Below are positions 46,716-49,349 of a DNA stretch of 49,349 bases, one piece after another; within the stretch, counting starts at the first letter, position 1; each line of letters begins with the position of its first letter. The notes under the pieces are model-generated. The model was not told where the DNA came from, searched no databases, and saw only the letters and a program-made list of their open reading frames with translations. The stretch spans positions 1 through 49,349 of the forward strand of contig JAMYHX010000321.1 in NCBI GenBank assembly GCA_025529335.1, given 5' to 3'. The position numbers and the translations under genes are program-made. The stretch is from Rhizopus sp. PT2906 (lineage: Eukaryota; Mucoromycota; Mucoromycetes; Mucorales; Rhizopodaceae).

Positions 46716-46997
46716 GTGACACTTGCATTTATGGTTTGGGGAGATAGGGAGGTTTTATATGTTGATAACACCAAAGCTCATTGGGACTTCATCAAATCAT
46801 TTTGTGCTAGTGTAGCTAACAAACAGTTACCTGTACATTGTTTTCACTATAAAAAAAACAAAAAGAAAAGCAAGGCTCGTTTAGGTGAGCCACAAAAGAA
46901 AGGCATTCATTTAGAGTAGATTTTGGATCAACTGCATGTAAACGCTATGGATAAATCTATTTTGATAGATTATGAGATTATAAATGCAAGATCGTGA
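46716..46997 (+). pseudogene. Degenerate ORF, possible mobile-element protein end
   Basis: A frame beginning MTLAFMVWGDREVLYVDNTK runs through FIKSFCASVANKQLPVHCFH, a Lys-rich stretch and LGEPQKKGIHLE, a stop at 46917-46919, then continues in the same frame as LDQLHVNAMDKSILIDYEII to a stop at 46997. Continuity across the stop and protein-like composition suggest a disabled coding sequence. I cannot name the family. It lies directly after uL14m. Confidence 0.4.
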
Positions 46998-47720
46998 AAT
47001 GAATACCGAGCTTTATAAACAAATTTTTTCATTATATTGTATATCAATTGTAACATACTAAATGAAGTAGATTTTGGATTCGTTTAGAAATTCATGAGTA
47101 TAAAAATCGAAGCTAACTCTACTTACCCTCACCATACCAACAAATACTACCATTTAACTATGCTCTTAATACATTAATATAAGTGCTAGAATAAAAAGTG
47201 TATACAGTCGGGACTTGTTATAACAGACTGGTAGCGGTAAAAAATGTGTCCATTATAACGAAATATTTCGTTATACCAAATTAAACACTCGGTATAGCAC
47301 AGTGCCTAGAATATATACCAAATGCATTCTTTCATCACATCAAATTTATTGAATAAATCTTAGATGAGAACTTAAGATTGAATCATGTCAAATTGTATAA
47401 TTAATATTATACAAAACATTCAAGGGGTGTCATCAATCTTTCCTACTACATGCTTAATAATTCTAGTGTGGATAAATCACCCCATTAGTAATTTGGTATA
47501 GTAGTATTTGATAATTACTGTAAATACCAAATTTATCCAAGGAATATTTTTGACCCTTTCTTTACTTTTAAACTATCTTCAATACATCTAGAAGAGTTAT
47601 AATTTTATTTCCTATTTGCTTTTCATAGATTTCAATTTTCAAAGTCAACAACGTGCTCTCTTTCCTATAATCAACCTCAAATCAAGCACTTTTTATATGT
47701 ACCCTAGATACTGTTAGATA
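46998..47720. other. AT-rich intergenic with one transposon-end-like word
   Basis: No gene. It contains the palindromic end-like sequence annotated at 47205-47275. The rest is unremarkable AT-rich DNA. Confidence 0.35.
47205..47275. repeat. Palindrome and possible pogo/Tigger-type transposon end
   Basis: ACAGTCGGGACTTGTTATAA begins at 47205 and is followed by a perfect 22-bp palindrome at 47254-47275 centred on AACGAAATATTTCGTT. Strings of CAGTCG..., TTATAAC and ATAACGAAAT are typical of the terminal inverted repeats of pogo/Tigger-like elements. I could not find a matching opposite end in the window. Confidence 0.45.
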
Positions 47721-48420
47721 GATATGAGTTAGTCGCATTATGCTATCTATATCCCTAAATCTATTTTGTATCTCACAAAAAGCTTAAAAACAGGTAAAGT
47801 TCTCTGCTTTTTCCTTAAAAACTAGGTCTCGCTTTTCATCCCTCATCTACTTTTTTTTCTCACCAAGTAATCCCAAGGAAACATTATATGCCAATGTACA
47901 TGAGATGCTCAAGTTTAATCCAAAAACAAGTATCCAAAAATATCCTATTTTTTGCAGTTGGTATAACTTTTTCAGTGCTAATGTTTCAGATTTTGAAGCG
48001 TATTTCAAATTTCACTATTAAAAGTTAAAAACTTTGTGCTCTCATATACATACGAAAATCTAAATTATACTAGCACTTTTTGATAATAAACTTAATTATT
48101 TTGGAGTTATTTATAACTTATTTAAGTATAAAAATTTCTGGGCACTTTTTTTTCTCCTTTTTTGACATTTTTTGCAGAAGATTTCAAAATAATAATATTT
48201 ACTAAACTGAGCAGCAGCAGTTGTTTTTTATTTCTGTTGTAAATCTCAGTGAGCTCTATCAGGACTAGTTAAGTTAATTTTTTAAAAACTACTGATTTTT
48301 CGCAAAAATAGCACCAAAAATGTATAAAAAAAGAATATCCTTGGTTTTGCTACAAAAAAATGCCAGTATACCCTCGTCCTAAATTTTGAATTTGAAAAAA
48401 AAAAGGTTATAAAAATCATA
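47721..48420. mobile_element. Diverged second copy of the AT-rich inverted-end element
   Basis: The end sequence 47721-47860 (GAGTTAGTCGCATTATGCTA, CATCTACTTTTTTTT) matches both ends of the 38.9-40.9 kb element. The interior then follows that element in reverse orientation: TGAAACATTAGCACTGAAAA at about 40698-40717 is exactly inverted at about 47970-47989; the block near 40445-40500 (GCTCAGTTTAACGAATATTC) corresponds to 48190-48265; and TATACCC near 39840 corresponds to 48367. The copy has internal deletions and no visible opposite end. Confidence 0.6.
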
Positions 48421-49153
48421 TTTTCTCTGCAAAAAATGTAGCTGAAAGGTCCACCAATAGCTAAATCGATAGATTATTTTGCTGCACATTTTATCAACTA
48501 TGTAAACTTAAAACATGATTATAGAAAGTGGTGTATATCTGCAAAAAGAACCTCCCCTTTAAAACTTCAATTGCATTTTATGCAAAACTTAACGTACAAC
48601 AATTATTTAAGCTTTTCAAAGATAGATGCAAAATTAAAAATTGTACAAAAGCCATTTAATTAGCTAGCTTGGCTTATTTCGCAGTTCATGAGCTATCGAA
48701 CTATTTTGCTTTTTGGATAAATTTGTAAAAAAATTTGGGCTCCGTTAGTATATGTTGTTGCATCCACAGTTCTGTGTAGTTATCCTGGTTAAGATTATGA
48801 CACAGTTTAGTAGGACATATTCTGTATTGCTGTGTAATATGTCATAAAGCTTCGTTAATATCATGCAATATGGAAATATGGTATCACATAGGCTTGATTG
48901 GATATTATATATAAATATGTACTTATTTAGATTAGTCTTAATAAAAGAAGTTTGGATATAAAAGAGATGCTTTCCATCTTATAATAAAGTTCTTTACTTT
49001 TTGTGTGTGATTTAATTTAACCAGTTCCTTTATTAAATTATACATTTTTTCTTGCAACAATATTTATCTTAAATCTTGTGACAATTCAGAGGAATAAAAA
49101 ATTACATTAGGTATTAAATTCAAGGAGAACAAATTCTTTGAACATGCAGTAAA
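48421..49153. other. AT-rich region, no gene
   Basis: Possibly the decayed remainder of the element to its left. No open frame with a domain was seen. Confidence 0.3.
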
Positions 49154-49330
49154 ATGAGAAAAGCTTTAAAAAAGATACAGTTTAAATCCTTCTTTATCAA
49201 AAAATGGATGGTGTGCAATAAGTCTATATTTCTACTCTTTATATTATTTGTAATTTCATTAAGCCTGGCAGTTTTTACTGTAACTGTCAGTGATTTATCT
49301 GAATTAGGAATCACGGGATTACCAATTTAG
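49154..49330 (+). CDS. Possible 58-aa single-pass membrane peptide
   Basis: ATG at 49154, TAG at 49328-49330. It begins MRKALKKIQFKSFFIKKW, a basic stretch, then a hydrophobic run SIFLLFILFVISLSLAVF, and ends SELGITGLPI. Basic residues before one hydrophobic helix give a plausible membrane topology. It sits at the window edge in AT-rich DNA, so it could be chance, or the first exon of a gene running off the end. Confidence 0.3.
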   Translation: MRKALKKIQFKSFFIKKWMVCNKSIFLLFILFVISLSLAVFTVTVSDLSELGITGLPI

Positions 49331-49349
49331 AGTATTTGTTAAACCATAA

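Noticed and set aside
46369..46728. 119-aa minus-strand frame
   Set aside because: It is antisense to exon 2 of the certain uL14m gene.
1..49349. CRISPR array, operon-like cluster or defence island
   Set aside because: The DNA is fungal with spliced genes; no regularly spaced repeats were seen, and neighbouring genes are functionally unrelated.

Overview
The window is a gene-dense nuclear segment of a fungus, most likely an early-diverging one of the Mucorales (Mucoromycota). Reasons: protein-coding genes are cut by many short introns (about 45-110 nt, GTAAGT/GTATGT-like donors, CTAAC-like branch sites, short T-rich acceptors); intergenic DNA is AT-rich with long A/T homopolymers; the proteins are fungal (yapsin-like aspartic proteases, Vrg4-type GDP-mannose transporter, Nca2, Nrc-2/Fpk1-type kinase); and one transposon-associated relic resembles a family I know mainly from Mucorales. 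Species cannot be named from sequence alone. All exon models below were joined by hand from frame, splice sites and protein continuity.

Layout. 1-1.3 kb: LINE reverse-transcriptase fragment and unrecognised coding debris. 1.3-6.1 kb: an acidic zinc-knuckle protein (-), the ArfGAP Glo3 (+), and an aspartic protease (-). 7.6-9.2 kb: a second, GPI-anchored-looking aspartic protease (-) that is a tandem paralogue of the first. 10.9-16.1 kb: a 1070-aa FUSC/ArAE-type membrane protein (-) and a GDP-mannose transporter (-). 16.6-17.0 kb: DDE (KDZ/Plavaka-like) transposase relic. 17.7-20.3 kb: NCA2 (+) followed by a small secreted protein (+). 20.3-23.8 kb: a transposon graveyard, with a hairpin, a Mucorales-type repeat protein relic, and a complete but mutated Tc1/mariner-type element with terminal inverted repeats and TA flanks. 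24.0-31.7 kb: a dense block with an unknown 162-aa protein (+), a PHD-finger protein (+), a histone-fold protein (-), queuosine salvage enzyme QNG1 (+), a four-finger C2H2 protein (+), and an STE20-like kinase (-). 31.7-35.0 kb: long gene-free AT-rich spacer. 35.0-38.1 kb: an unknown 256-aa protein (+) and an AGC kinase of the Nrc-2/Fpk1 family (+). 38.9-41 kb: non-coding AT-rich element with inverted ends, with a diverged second copy at 47.7-48.4 kb. 42.3-46.6 kb: RRP7 (-), a DnaJ-X protein with an extra zinc ribbon (-), and mitochondrial ribosomal protein uL14m (+). 46.7-49.3 kb: mobile-element debris and a possible 58-aa membrane peptide.

The genes do not form one pathway. Loose themes are secretory pathway and cell surface (Glo3 for COPI retrograde transport, Vrg4 for Golgi mannosylation, two secreted proteases, an Fpk1-type flippase kinase), mitochondria (Nca2, uL14m), chromatin (PHD, histone fold) and RNA (Rrp7, Qng1). 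I found no CRISPR, rRNA, convincing tRNA, or clustered unknown system. The most unusual signals are the AT-rich inverted-repeat element and its second copy, and the layered remains of at least five kinds of mobile element.
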